Below, in pieces: positions 1 through 8,801 of a stretch of DNA of 64,000 bases. The notes under the pieces were generated by a model, which ran no database searches, was not told where the DNA came from, and saw nothing but the letters and a program-made list of their open reading frames with translations. Source of the DNA: Granulosicoccus sp964390335 (GTDB lineage Bacteria > Pseudomonadota > Gammaproteobacteria > Granulosicoccales > Granulosicoccaceae). How positions within the stretch are numbered: the first letter of the stretch is position 1; every line of letters begins with the position of its first letter. Both the position numbers and the translations under genes were made by a program. The stretch lies in contig CAYMHU010000008.1 in NCBI GenBank assembly GCA_964390335.1, positions 69,920 to 133,919 of the forward strand, read 5' to 3'.

Positions 1-846
1 TCTGCGATCAAAACGTTTTGACTCAAGAAAATATCTCCCATTCTGATCGTAAAGTGTAGTTTCCGCAGCTGGAAACCCGAAGTCTGACAATACTGAAAGT
101 GCATGATACTCAGTAACTAAAATATCTCTCCATCTTTCACTGGTTAGGTCATCCTGTGATGGCGTAAATTTCACGATTACATGAGATTCAATGTCAGAAA
201 TAAATGCGGTAAACTTTTGCTGTTCGCCACCGGCAGACGATACTCCTGTGATTCCTTCAAGGGTTGCTTCGGCGATTTCGTGATAATTTTCTCGGCTGAC
301 AATTTGGGGTGGATTTCTGAGTCTGTTCATCATTGAGAAACCGAAAACTAGATCTCCAGGTAAATCGTCTCCATTAGCTAATAGATATTTTCCAACTTGA
401 TCAACTGTCCAGTGGTCGGGATCCGGTGGGAACTCATCCGATTGCGAAGACAATCTTTGAGCTATTAATCTTCCTAAAAAACCTTGAGGCCGTGCGTCTT
501 CCATAAAATATGGCAAGCTGTCGAACAGGGCGTCGAACTCGCAACCGTTAAACAAAAACGATGCGCCTGATAAGCCTGCAAAGAAGTAACCATCGGGTTG
601 AAGTCGGCAGAGTAGTCCTCGCGGCACGTTCTTACCATTAGTATCGACTGTCGCTATAGGTATTTTTTGCTCGGAACCAAACGCGACATCTACTGCAGCA
701 TATCGATATGGCTTGGGGCCAGGTAGTCTTATGATCTCGCTAGAATTTCTGACCAAACGGGATACAGTCGCCTGGCTGAGATTAGTCACTGCTTGAATTT
801 CTTTGGATGTTCGCGGTCCAGTAGCAAGCGCCTCTAGAATACTCAT
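1..846 (-). CDS. yjjJ: HipA-family protein, YjjJ/HipH type (partial, 3' end beyond the left edge)
   Basis: The reading frame stays open from an ATG at 846 to the window edge (282 codons), so the C-terminal half is missing. The first ~40 residues form a winged helix-turn-helix-like segment (EIQAVTNLSQATVSRLVR), followed by a HipA-like N-terminal lobe and the start of the kinase-like domain with SSAGGEQQKF near residue 206 and ESKRFDR at the edge. These match HipA's substrate loop and the ERFDR element. An HTH fused to the HipA fold is the YjjJ/HipH architecture rather than a separate HipB partner. No hipB is visible upstream. E. coli HipH has been reported to be toxic as a DNase; activity here is inferred only. 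The catalytic Asp and Lys residues further on cannot be checked. Confidence 0.85.
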   Translation of the reverse strand, partial: MSILEALATGPRTSKEIQAVTNLSQATVSRLVRNSSEIIRLPGPKPYRYAAVDVAFGSEQKIPIATVDTNGKNVPRGLLCRLQPDGYFFAGLSGASFLFNGCEFDALFDSLPYFMEDARPQGFLGRLIAQRLSSQSDEFPPDPDHWTVDQVGKYLLANGDDLPGDLVFGFSMMNRLRNPPQIVSRENYHEIAEATLEGITGVSSAGGEQQKFTAFISDIESHVIVKFTPSQDDLTSERWRDILVTEYHALSVLSDFGFPAAETTLYDQNGRYFLESKRFDRR

Positions 847-857
847 ATGAATCCGTT

Positions 858-886
858 TAGAATAACTATTGGTGAAAATAATTCTA
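858..886 (-). promoter_or_regulatory. Inverted repeat upstream of the hipA/yjjJ-like gene, candidate operator
   Basis: TAGAAT at 858-863 is mirrored by ATTCTA at 881-886 with 17 bases between, ending 12 bases upstream of the start codon in an AT-rich stretch. The downstream protein has its own N-terminal HTH, so autorepression through this site is a plausible inference. There is no direct evidence. Confidence 0.35.
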
Positions 887-1198
887 TATAAAACATATAC
901 ATAGATTATTTTATTTGTTTATAAATATTTTCTGTGAATATAAGTAGAATAGCAATTATTGTGCTCAACGACAACAATTTCAAGAGTAGTATCAAAAACT
1001 GGAACGGTTGCCGATATAGAACGTGGCAGCCAATTTGAAATTACAGAGTAGCCAGAGCTAACTGGCCGCCTAAGTTCCGTTTCAAGTGTTTAGAGTACGG
1101 ACAAGGATGCACTCTGTTTTCACCACTAAGGATTTCAACAAATCGGCCGCTAGGTTTAGGTGTGGGCGTATATTACACCCGAATTCTGGGCAGAGAAA
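887..1198. other. Intergenic spacer between the yjjJ-like gene and tRNA-Arg
   Basis: No credible gene is seen. The left part (about 887-960) is strongly AT-rich and probably holds the yjjJ promoter. A 7-bp stem with a 3-base loop (GGGCGTA at 1164-1170, TACACCC at 1174-1180, one G-T pair) lies 19 bases past the tRNA 3' end and may stop tRNA transcription, but no T-run follows. No integrase and no obvious repeat of the tRNA 3' end was recognised. Confidence 0.5.
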
Positions 1199-1275
1199 TG
1201 GCGTCCCGGGAGGGATTCGAACCCCCGACCTGCCCCTTAGGAGGGGGCTGCTCTATCCAGCTGAGCTACCGGGAC
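1199..1275 (-). tRNA. tRNA-Arg (anticodon CCT)
   Basis: Read on the minus strand this folds as a complete cloverleaf: acceptor GTCCCGG/CCGGGAC, D-arm GCTC/GAGC, anticodon stem GCCCC/GGGGC with loop CTCCTAA giving anticodon CCT, T-arm GGGGG/CCCTC (one mismatch or wobble allowed) with TTCGAAT, discriminator G and an encoded CCA at 1201-1199. It is 77 nt long including CCA. It decodes AGG. tRNA-Arg(CCT) 3' ends are known integration targets for mobile islands, and the 3' end points toward the HipA-like gene. Confidence 0.97.
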
Positions 1276-1360
1276 CACATTGACCTACAGCAGTATAGCG
1301 AAAATGGTGCTGCAGTTTGGACGGTCTATCAACTATATTGTAGGTGGAAGCTCATTAAAG

Positions 1361-1936
1361 ATGATCCCAATGTCTGATACAACCACAATAGAGCCAGTAC
1401 GCAGCGAACGACGTGAATTCGATCGGGTCCAAGATGCCGTGGCATTGCGAATGTGTCGCTTGCATGAATTACCAGCCGCCGGAGAGGCACGCATTCAACC
1501 AACAGAGGATGCGCCGGTTCGCCGTGTTAATAAATACGATATCGAAGGCTACGCTGAAGTCAAACGCGACTATCCGGCAGTGGCCAGTTATGTTGATGAG
1601 CTTGAAGAACGTATCAGGGAATTTCTGTTAGACGGTGCAAAGCAAACAGCAGCACCTACCCATAAAGTTAGTTTGTCTGCCAGTGGGATGGCTTTCGCCG
1701 ACGATATGATGTTGTATCCGGGTGAGGTTGTGGGAATAAACGTCACGTTGTTTCCCAGTGAAAGACTCATCTCTTGCGATGCACGCGTACTGTCTGCTGG
1801 TGATGCACCTGAAGTGGCTAATGGTGAAAAGCACACGTACCGTTTACAGTTTGTGCGTATAAGCGACGCCGACAAAGCCTACATCAACCAGCATGTTCGA
1901 GGCTTGCTCAGTGGCCTGCCAGTCGAAGCAGAGTAG
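1361..1936 (+). CDS. PilZ domain protein
   Basis: This is a 191-residue protein with an N-terminal RREFDR element (the RxxxR arm of PilZ) near residues 16-21 and VSLSASGMAF near residues 125-134, matching the second c-di-GMP motif of the PilZ barrel. In the usual [DN]xSxxG pattern the first residue is Ser here, so nucleotide binding may be weakened. The chosen ATG has GGAAG ten bases upstream; the next in-frame ATG (1370) is also possible. A longer frame reaching back to 1280 would nearly abut the tRNA gene and lacks a ribosome site. No transmembrane segment or partner gene is evident, so a cytosolic c-di-GMP effector is inferred. Confidence 0.8.
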   Translation: MIPMSDTTTIEPVRSERREFDRVQDAVALRMCRLHELPAAGEARIQPTEDAPVRRVNKYDIEGYAEVKRDYPAVASYVDELEERIREFLLDGAKQTAAPTHKVSLSASGMAFADDMMLYPGEVVGINVTLFPSERLISCDARVLSAGDAPEVANGEKHTYRLQFVRISDADKAYINQHVRGLLSGLPVEAE

Positions 1937-2073
1937 CCACTGTAGATTTCGCCAGTTTTTTTTTACCTATAAATACTGCACTATCCACAACTGAATCTCA
2001 TCAATGATTGATGAGACAGAGGCAAAGGACCAGCCTCTGATTCGCTGTAGGCGAACCATAACAAGGAGTGGTT

Positions 2074-4476
2074 ATGAATCCGATCGGGTATTGTATTTCT
2101 CAGTTTCAATCGTGCATTGCTTTTGTTTGCGTACTTGCGTTGCTGTTAGTCACGCCTGCATTTGCTAATCTACCTGCAGGCCCGTCCTGTGCAACATCTT
2201 CTATTGCGGGTCTCAGCTGCGCCAGTTCAAACGACCCAGGCATCACACCGATTTGGAAACAAAACCATCGCTACGTTGGTAACCCGGTTGATGTGGTCAG
2301 CGGTAACAAATATCAGCGCGAGCAGGACTATCAGGCTATTGGCTCGCGCTTGCACTTGAGTCGGTACTACAGTTCGGCGTTAAGCGAGACGGATGTTGGA
2401 TTGGGCCATGGATGGCGACACTCTTATATGGTCAAACTGATCGAATTGGATTCGGACCGGCGTCAAATAGTGCAGGCCGATGGGCGTACGATCGAGTTCA
2501 AACGTTTATCCGCAACAGGCTCCTTATTTATGGCGCATAGTCGACAAGATGGCTACATCGAGCATGAGGAGCAGGCGCGATGGTTTGTTGGTGATGGGCG
2601 GATATTGAGTTTCTATGGCTCGCACTTGGTCAGAATTGATTATTCAGACGGCGCGAGCTTGCAGCTGATGTACAAGGATAATCAATTGCAGAGTGTAACC
2701 AATGAGTATGCTCAACAGCTGGTGTTTGAATACACAGAATCGAGCGCAGGACTTCGCAGCTACACGCAAACTAACGGCGAACTTGATGCGCATCTAAAAG
2801 CAGTATCGCTACCTTCCGGTGAGCGTTTGCTGTATCGCTACGACGCCATCGGAAATCTAACCAGTGTGGCGACTCAAGCTAAACAGGTGGCGCACTATGA
2901 GTATAACGATACCGTTTATCCCAATCATCTGACCGACATATCGGGCCCGAAAATTCAGCAGCGTAGCTGGACATACAATCAGCAGGGGATGGTTGAAAGC
3001 TATACCAATGCCACGACGCAACAGCAATTAGCCATGACTTACTATGGCAATGCTGAACTGGATCTTCGGGGTGAAACACTGGTTGAACACCGCAATGGCA
3101 AGCAAGAGCAATTTCATTGGCAACGCAACGCGATTAATCAACAGATATCGATAACCCGGGTTGACAGTCAGTCGGGTAAGTCCGGTTCCATATTTAGTTT
3201 CAGTCCTGTGCCTGATGACGTGCAGCAAGCTGATGATGTTCTAAAAGCTCATAAGCTGCATTTGCAAACGGCAAAAACCTCGCATGCTAAGCCAAAGGTC
3301 GTAACAGAAATGACATCACTGGAAGATGTTGATCTGAGTGCGATTGAAGTTTTGCCCATTGCTAAGTCGCTTAATAGTCAAGTTGTGTTGCGCATCAACG
3401 GAAGTGATCTTACATTTGAGATTCATGCCGATCGCCATGGCAAAGTAACCCAAATTACTTTTGGTAATACGTCATTACGGGAGATGGCTGAGCATTGGGC
3501 TAGCGGCGACATCGTGCGCTGTGATGCGGAACCTTTGTTTCAACGCGCGTTACAGCAACCAAAACCCGACCAAAGCTGTATAGAAGACTTTGTATTTCTG
3601 GTAGAGCTGTCTAATAGAGTGACTGAACTTAACCAGTCGGGTTCTTATAACGATTTACCGGATAGGTCGCGGCGTTCTGCAACAACCGGTACTGCTGCGA
3701 ACCAGCCGTGTTTAACAAACCCGTTCTCCAGTTGCACTGAACTTGAGCGCAACTTTGAGCTGGCGCAATTGACAAGCTGTGCTTATAAAATTGTTGTGGT
3801 CACTTGTGGGCAAGACTGGGAGTCGGTCGATCCTGGCATGGTGAATTTGACGCAGGACGATTTTAACTATAAGTCATTCAGTGCGCGTTTATTTCTTAAT
3901 AATCAAACCGGCGAATACGTGTTGGCATTCAGAGGTACCGACGATAAAGGCGATTGGAAGGATAATCTGTTGCAAGCGGTGGGTGTCAGTACATCGCAGT
4001 ATCGAAAGGCTACTGAACTAGCTGAAAAAGTCAAACAACAGTTGGCAGGCCGGGATTTATCCACTGCCGGACACTCACTTGGAGGTGGGTTGGCTACGGC
4101 AGCTGCGTTACAAATTGAGGTAGAAGGGCATGTGTTTAATCCGGCTGCACTGGTCGATAAAACAGCCGGCCGATTGGGATTAAATAACTACACCGATGCT
4201 GAGAGGTTAGTGTCTGTCACGACGATGCACGGTGACCTTCTTACCAGTGTTCAAAACTGGGTGTATGCCGAAAGTGCGTTTTATGAGTGGTATGGAAAGC
4301 CCAGTTCGCATACTAGGCTTTCCAAGCCAGATCGCGCTTGGTTAAATAACTATAAACAGAACAATAGCAGTACCCTGGGTTTTGATAGTATTGCGCTGCA
4401 TTCAATAGAATCGATATTGCAATCGAATGAAGCAACACTGAAAGCGGTGTGTGGTATTACCGCTTCCAGAGCCTAG
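2074..4476 (+). CDS. Secreted RHS-like protein with C-terminal class 3 lipase domain
   Basis: This 800-residue protein starts with a signal peptide ending in TPAFA (about residue 30). Next come a DUF6531-like RHS start (GNPVDVVSGNKYQ, about residues 65-80) and a short run of degenerate YD-type repeats to about residue 310, far fewer than in full RHS shells. A poorly conserved middle follows. From about residue 550 a lipase_3-like domain contains LAFRGTDD and the nucleophile elbow AGHSLGG with Ser668. AAGGAG lies five bases before the chosen ATG; the GTG two codons earlier overlaps that ribosome site. The design resembles polymorphic toxins carrying a phospholipase tip. The next gene is convergent, 26 bases away, so there is no room for a cognate immunity gene downstream. 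A secreted lipase without toxin role is the alternative. Confidence 0.8.
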   Translation: MNPIGYCISQFQSCIAFVCVLALLLVTPAFANLPAGPSCATSSIAGLSCASSNDPGITPIWKQNHRYVGNPVDVVSGNKYQREQDYQAIGSRLHLSRYYSSALSETDVGLGHGWRHSYMVKLIELDSDRRQIVQADGRTIEFKRLSATGSLFMAHSRQDGYIEHEEQARWFVGDGRILSFYGSHLVRIDYSDGASLQLMYKDNQLQSVTNEYAQQLVFEYTESSAGLRSYTQTNGELDAHLKAVSLPSGERLLYRYDAIGNLTSVATQAKQVAHYEYNDTVYPNHLTDISGPKIQQRSWTYNQQGMVESYTNATTQQQLAMTYYGNAELDLRGETLVEHRNGKQEQFHWQRNAINQQISITRVDSQSGKSGSIFSFSPVPDDVQQADDVLKAHKLHLQTAKTSHAKPKVVTEMTSLEDVDLSAIEVLPIAKSLNSQVVLRINGSDLTFEIHADRHGKVTQITFGNTSLREMAEHWASGDIVRCDAEPLFQRALQQPKPDQSCIEDFVFLVELSNRVTELNQSGSYNDLPDRSRRSATTGTAANQPCLTNPFSSCTELERNFELAQLTSCAYKIVVVTCGQDWESVDPGMVNLTQDDFNYKSFSARLFLNNQTGEYVLAFRGTDDKGDWKDNLLQAVGVSTSQYRKATELAEKVKQQLAGRDLSTAGHSLGGGLATAAALQIEVEGHVFNPAALVDKTAGRLGLNNYTDAERLVSVTTMHGDLLTSVQNWVYAESAFYEWYGKPSSHTRLSKPDRAWLNNYKQNNSSTLGFDSIALHSIESILQSNEATLKAVCGITASRA

Positions 4477-4502
4477 TTGCTCATGCACAGGTTAAACCTG
4501 CT

Positions 4503-7500
4503 TTATTCAGGCGAAAACAGCACGCTGTCGCCGATAATCTGTTTGGCTATGTTGGCGCTCGACCAATATACATCCAATGCTTCTGTGCCATTGGATTGAA
4601 AATACCGAACTTCGATATCGTGCAAGCCAGCGTCAAGACTCACAGCACCTTGTTTTTCAATGACGCCGTGTTTGCCGTTATTGTCTACAACAGTAATGCC
4701 ATTGATCAGCAATTGACTGCCATCATTCGACGCAGTGTAGAAGGTATACAAGTCGGTTTCGGGTATCAGGATTTTTCCCGTAAAACGATACCCATAGAAC
4801 TTGACGCCATTGCTATCGGGTAATGTAAATTGCGGTGTCGACCCTGAGCTTGTAGGTGTTAGCTGGTTGAAGTCGGGCAGTACTGTCCAATTTCCCTCGT
4901 AATACTCGTAGTTTAAGTCTGAATCGGACGGCGGTGTTACTGTCGAACCACCTGTCGTATCGCCGTCGACGTTATCATTGGCGTTATCGTCGGTATTGGC
5001 ACCATCATTAAATGGTGCGGCTGTCAGGGTTGCGTTTGCCAGTGCTTGTTTCGGCATCGTATCAGACGACCAGAACACCTCCAGTGAATCCTGGCCCGCG
5101 CGTTCGAAGAATTCAATTAACACATGATGCTGTCCGGCGGATAGGGTTTGGCTAGCCGACACCTCGCGCTTAGCGTGCAAGCCATCATTATCCACTAATA
5201 GCTGTCCGTCGATCGACAGCGCGCTTCCATCATCTGATGCAACATAGAAAGTGTATGTGCCATCTTCAGGAATATCCAGATAGCTTGCATAGCGAAACGC
5301 GTAGTTATCTGAAGTTGCTTTCGGCTCTAAACTGAATGCGTTCAGGTGCCCCTCATTAATTGGTGTTAGTGACGTGAAGTCGGGTAGGGCTGCCCACTGA
5401 CCTTCAAAATATTGATAACTGATTTTGGGTTCTTCCACATCGGGTGCCGGATCGTCTTTGCCGGTGGATAGTACCGCTAGAGGAATTGGTTCCTTGTTGA
5501 AAGTATCGCTTGACCACGCTACGTCCAGTAGATGCCCGCCACCGTATTCAAAAAATTCAACATCGATGGAGTAAGTACCAGCAGTTAGAACAATATCGGC
5601 TTGTTTTTCAATAGGTGGGTGTCTGAAGTCGTTCAGTACCACTACTTCACCGTTCAACAGTAAGCGACTGCCGTCGTCCGATTTTAGGTAGAAGGTGTAT
5701 GTACCGTCGGAGGGTATTGTAATAGCGCCACTAAACCGGAACGCGTAGAAGTCATCCTGTTCTCGATCATCCAATACAAACCCAGGACTTTGACCCTGCT
5801 TAACCGCTGTTAGGGCGTTAAAGTCTGGTAGCTTGGTAAACGCGCCCTGATAGTAGTTGTAGTTAACCAGGCCGCTGATGCCAACATCCTCTGTGCCTGA
5901 ATCTGTGGTGTCTGAGTCGCCGCTGCCACCGGTAGTTCCAGAGTCTGATATACCGTTAGTACTACCTGTGTCGGTCGAACCAGCGGTTGTGCCCGCATCT
6001 GATTCTCCATCGGTAGTACCGGAATCTGAGGACCCCTGCGTGGTGTTTCCTGTATCAACACTGCCATTGGAACTCAATACCGAAGTTGGGATAATTTCTT
6101 TCGCGAACGATGGTCCTTGCCAGTGAACTTGCAGTGTTTCTCCGCGTTTTTGCTCGAAGTACTCCACTTTAATTTTGTGTGTGCCCTCGGCTAATCTGAT
6201 AGTGCCGGATTGCTCCGTCGGCGCATGAATTCCATCATTGTCAACAACGAGACGATCATTGATGTAGAGCCGGCTGCCATCATCCGATGTAGTGAAAAAC
6301 GTATACTCACCTGATACTGGAACCTGTATTTCAGCCGTAAATTCAAACCCGAATAGATCGTCTTGTAGCCGTGGCGATAATAAAAATCCGTCTACTTCAC
6401 CTTCTTTAATAATGGTTTGGGTGCCAAAGTCGGGCAGGGTTGTCCATGCACCTTCATAGTAGCGATATGACACCTTGCCTGCTATAGACGGACCTGGGTT
6501 GTCATAAGTGATTTCTTTCGGTTGTATTGGGCTGCCTAAGTCCACAGAGTTAATGGGGCGTTTTAAACCATCCGGTCCTTGCCACGATGCTAACAACGCA
6601 TCTCCGCCAGCCAGCTCAAAATAATGTACTTCAATATCGTGCTGACCTTTCGTTAAAGTGATGGTGCCGCTCTCTTCAAAGTTATAAGCATGCGCCCCAT
6701 CGTGATCTACAACCAGATTGTTGTTGATAAACAGTTTACTGCCATCATCAGACTTCAGGAAAAAAGTATATTCGCCATCACTAGGTACATGCAGGGTTGC
6801 ACGGAACCTAAACGCATACTGGTTAGACCGGTCTTTATTGAATAAAGAAAAGTCAGACTGAAAACCAGATTTTTTGGGTGCTAACGTATCGAAGTCAGGT
6901 AGCTCCCAGTTCACCCAGGTGTCTTCGTAGTAATCGTATTCAACATTTTGTTCGTTGTCAGACAGGGCTAAGGCTGCACCAATTTCTGGCGCGACATTGA
7001 CCTGGAGTGTATGTCCCTCAGTCGGTGTGCCATCGGCGTTCAATCCAAATACCCAGTAGTAGCCCGGAATAAGCACATTGGGATTTGAATTCATGGTTAA
7101 GTCGTATGTGCCGGTGTCGGTTTTGATAAAGTCCACTGGCACAAATCGTTGATCTGTTGTGTGGTGGTGCGTAATGGCAACCAGCCGCAGCATATTAAAT
7201 TCAACAATATCGTCACTGCCGGTTAGCGTGACAGTTTCACCTGGTAGCGCTGTAGCTGCTCCGCCGCTAATGGTTGGTCGAGGCGCAGACAATCCCTGCG
7301 CATCAAACAGGTATGGAGGTGAAAAAATTTCGCCATTTTGATGGTTCGTGGGACACCCGCCACATAGACCACCACCGGCAGCTAATACCCGCCCGTCTTT
7401 TAGCAGAATTGCGATCGAATGGTAGTTGCGAGGTTTATCATGAAGCGCAAGTGGCGTCCATTGCTCGGTATCGGGATTCCATAATTCAGGCTCAAGCACG

Positions 7501-8603
7501 GTGCCATCATCACTGAATTGAATCCCGCTGCTGTTACCACCTATAACCAAAACTTCTCCGTTGGGCAGTACAACACTGTTTTGCATGCTGCGCACGTGCT
7601 TCATTGGGGTCGTCGGCGTTACTACAGGTTCAGGACCATTTAAATCCATAAGCAATGCTGTGTTGGTTGCATTGTCTTGAGAGCCGCCTCCGGCAATCAA
7701 CATTTTGCCAATGTCATACATAACGGTTGTGTTGTATAAACGCGATACCTCATCGGCTTCGCGCTCGCCATGATGCTGTACGGTATCGTGTTGCTCCATA
7801 TGCACTGATAATAATCCTGGCATATGCCCTGGATGAAATAGCGAACCATCTGGTGCGACTGTTAATGCCGGATACCAATCGTTGTGAACCACATCTTCGG
7901 TGTCTAGAATGGTTTGTAAATCGATGGATGGCAGCAACGTCCAACCGGAACCATCAGTCCAGATTTCAGGATAGGGTGATGCAATCGTACCCAGTGATGC
8001 CAGTACCTGACCTGATGCCAGTGTTGTGCTGGTTGGGTACCAACGCGGTATAGCCATTGGTTCGATCGTGGAAAATTCGTCGTTATCAAAGATAGAGGTA
8101 GTAACAACGGTTGCACCACCGCCGGCAACAAACACCCGACCGTCTTCCAGCATTGATAAGCCTGCGCAGAACATATCATGGGTGCTGTTCGGGGTATCCT
8201 CAAAGCTACCATCTACGGGGTTAAAAATAGTACCGACTGTTGATTCCTTATCACCGCCAAATGTATCAACCTCCTGTGATGACCAAGCCACGATTCTGCC
8301 ATCGGGTAAGTTAGCAGCAGCTGTGGCAATCAATGGCATATCAAATGTGGGTTCCCAACTGCCAACGCTACTCCAAGCTTCCGGCGGGTAAGCGGGGCTG
8401 AGCTCGGGTGGTTTTACAAAGGGTTCGTAATTTTGCGCCAGCGCCGCCCAGTAATCGTCACCGCCACCGCTTGCGGCTACCGGTTCAGTATGGTCGTGCT
8501 CGTGCGTGTTACACGCACTAATCCCAACGCAAAGCAGCGCAATACGCACGCAGCGCCAAAGGAAGTTTTGAGGAAACAAGTACGCAGATTGTGTCGTCGT
8601 CAT
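4503..8603 (-). CDS. Copper-radical oxidase (galactose/glyoxal oxidase-like) lipoprotein with five PA14 domains
   Basis: This 1366-residue protein has a lipoprotein signal (GISAC, Cys31). A kelch-type beta-propeller covers about residues 75-445. It keeps the radical-copper site of galactose oxidase: Cys146 (HDMFCAG) and Tyr189 (PRWYPT) for the Cys-Tyr cofactor, Tyr394-His395 (NYHS), and a His in THHHTTDQR near 479 in the DUF1929-like domain. Five PA14-like units then start near residues 553, 712, 913, 1063 and 1231, each beginning YxYYEGxW...LPDF. A Ser/Thr/Gly/Asp-rich linker (about 848-908) precedes the third. PA14 units commonly bind carbohydrate, so an outer-membrane oxidase of glycans or aldehydes making H2O2 is inferred. 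No strong ribosome site is seen; an upstream TTG at 8654 would hide the lipobox signal. Confidence 0.88.
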   Translation of the reverse strand: MTTTQSAYLFPQNFLWRCVRIALLCVGISACNTHEHDHTEPVAASGGGDDYWAALAQNYEPFVKPPELSPAYPPEAWSSVGSWEPTFDMPLIATAAANLPDGRIVAWSSQEVDTFGGDKESTVGTIFNPVDGSFEDTPNSTHDMFCAGLSMLEDGRVFVAGGGATVVTTSIFDNDEFSTIEPMAIPRWYPTSTTLASGQVLASLGTIASPYPEIWTDGSGWTLLPSIDLQTILDTEDVVHNDWYPALTVAPDGSLFHPGHMPGLLSVHMEQHDTVQHHGEREADEVSRLYNTTVMYDIGKMLIAGGGSQDNATNTALLMDLNGPEPVVTPTTPMKHVRSMQNSVVLPNGEVLVIGGNSSGIQFSDDGTVLEPELWNPDTEQWTPLALHDKPRNYHSIAILLKDGRVLAAGGGLCGGCPTNHQNGEIFSPPYLFDAQGLSAPRPTISGGAATALPGETVTLTGSDDIVEFNMLRLVAITHHHTTDQRFVPVDFIKTDTGTYDLTMNSNPNVLIPGYYWVFGLNADGTPTEGHTLQVNVAPEIGAALALSDNEQNVEYDYYEDTWVNWELPDFDTLAPKKSGFQSDFSLFNKDRSNQYAFRFRATLHVPSDGEYTFFLKSDDGSKLFINNNLVVDHDGAHAYNFEESGTITLTKGQHDIEVHYFELAGGDALLASWQGPDGLKRPINSVDLGSPIQPKEITYDNPGPSIAGKVSYRYYEGAWTTLPDFGTQTIIKEGEVDGFLLSPRLQDDLFGFEFTAEIQVPVSGEYTFFTTSDDGSRLYINDRLVVDNDGIHAPTEQSGTIRLAEGTHKIKVEYFEQKRGETLQVHWQGPSFAKEIIPTSVLSSNGSVDTGNTTQGSSDSGTTDGESDAGTTAGSTDTGSTNGISDSGTTGGSGDSDTTDSGTEDVGISGLVNYNYYQGAFTKLPDFNALTAVKQGQSPGFVLDDREQDDFYAFRFSGAITIPSDGTYTFYLKSDDGSRLLLNGEVVVLNDFRHPPIEKQADIVLTAGTYSIDVEFFEYGGGHLLDVAWSSDTFNKEPIPLAVLSTGKDDPAPDVEEPKISYQYFEGQWAALPDFTSLTPINEGHLNAFSLEPKATSDNYAFRYASYLDIPEDGTYTFYVASDDGSALSIDGQLLVDNDGLHAKREVSASQTLSAGQHHVLIEFFERAGQDSLEVFWSSDTMPKQALANATLTAAPFNDGANTDDNANDNVDGDTTGGSTVTPPSDSDLNYEYYEGNWTVLPDFNQLTPTSSGSTPQFTLPDSNGVKFYGYRFTGKILIPETDLYTFYTASNDGSQLLINGITVVDNNGKHGVIEKQGAVSLDAGLHDIEVRYFQSNGTEALDVYWSSANIAKQIIGDSVLFSPE

Positions 8604-8801
8604 GGTTTCAATTTGGGCAGTCAAGATAGACCTCGGAGAGGTACAAACTGCCAAAAAAGGTGCACAGACAACGCCAACTCTGAAAATTTAAAACACCTAT
8701 GCGGACTATGAGTGGTCTGGAAACGTGAGCTATTTAACGGAACAACGACGACGATCGAAGTCCATGGCTAATATTGCGCTTATTGATGGTTTGTTATCCA
8801 C

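Noticed and set aside
1280..1360. Longer N-terminus of the PilZ protein reaching to the tRNA gene
   Set aside because: There is no ribosome site, and it would occupy the space needed for the tRNA promoter; GGAAG before 1361 supports the shorter form.
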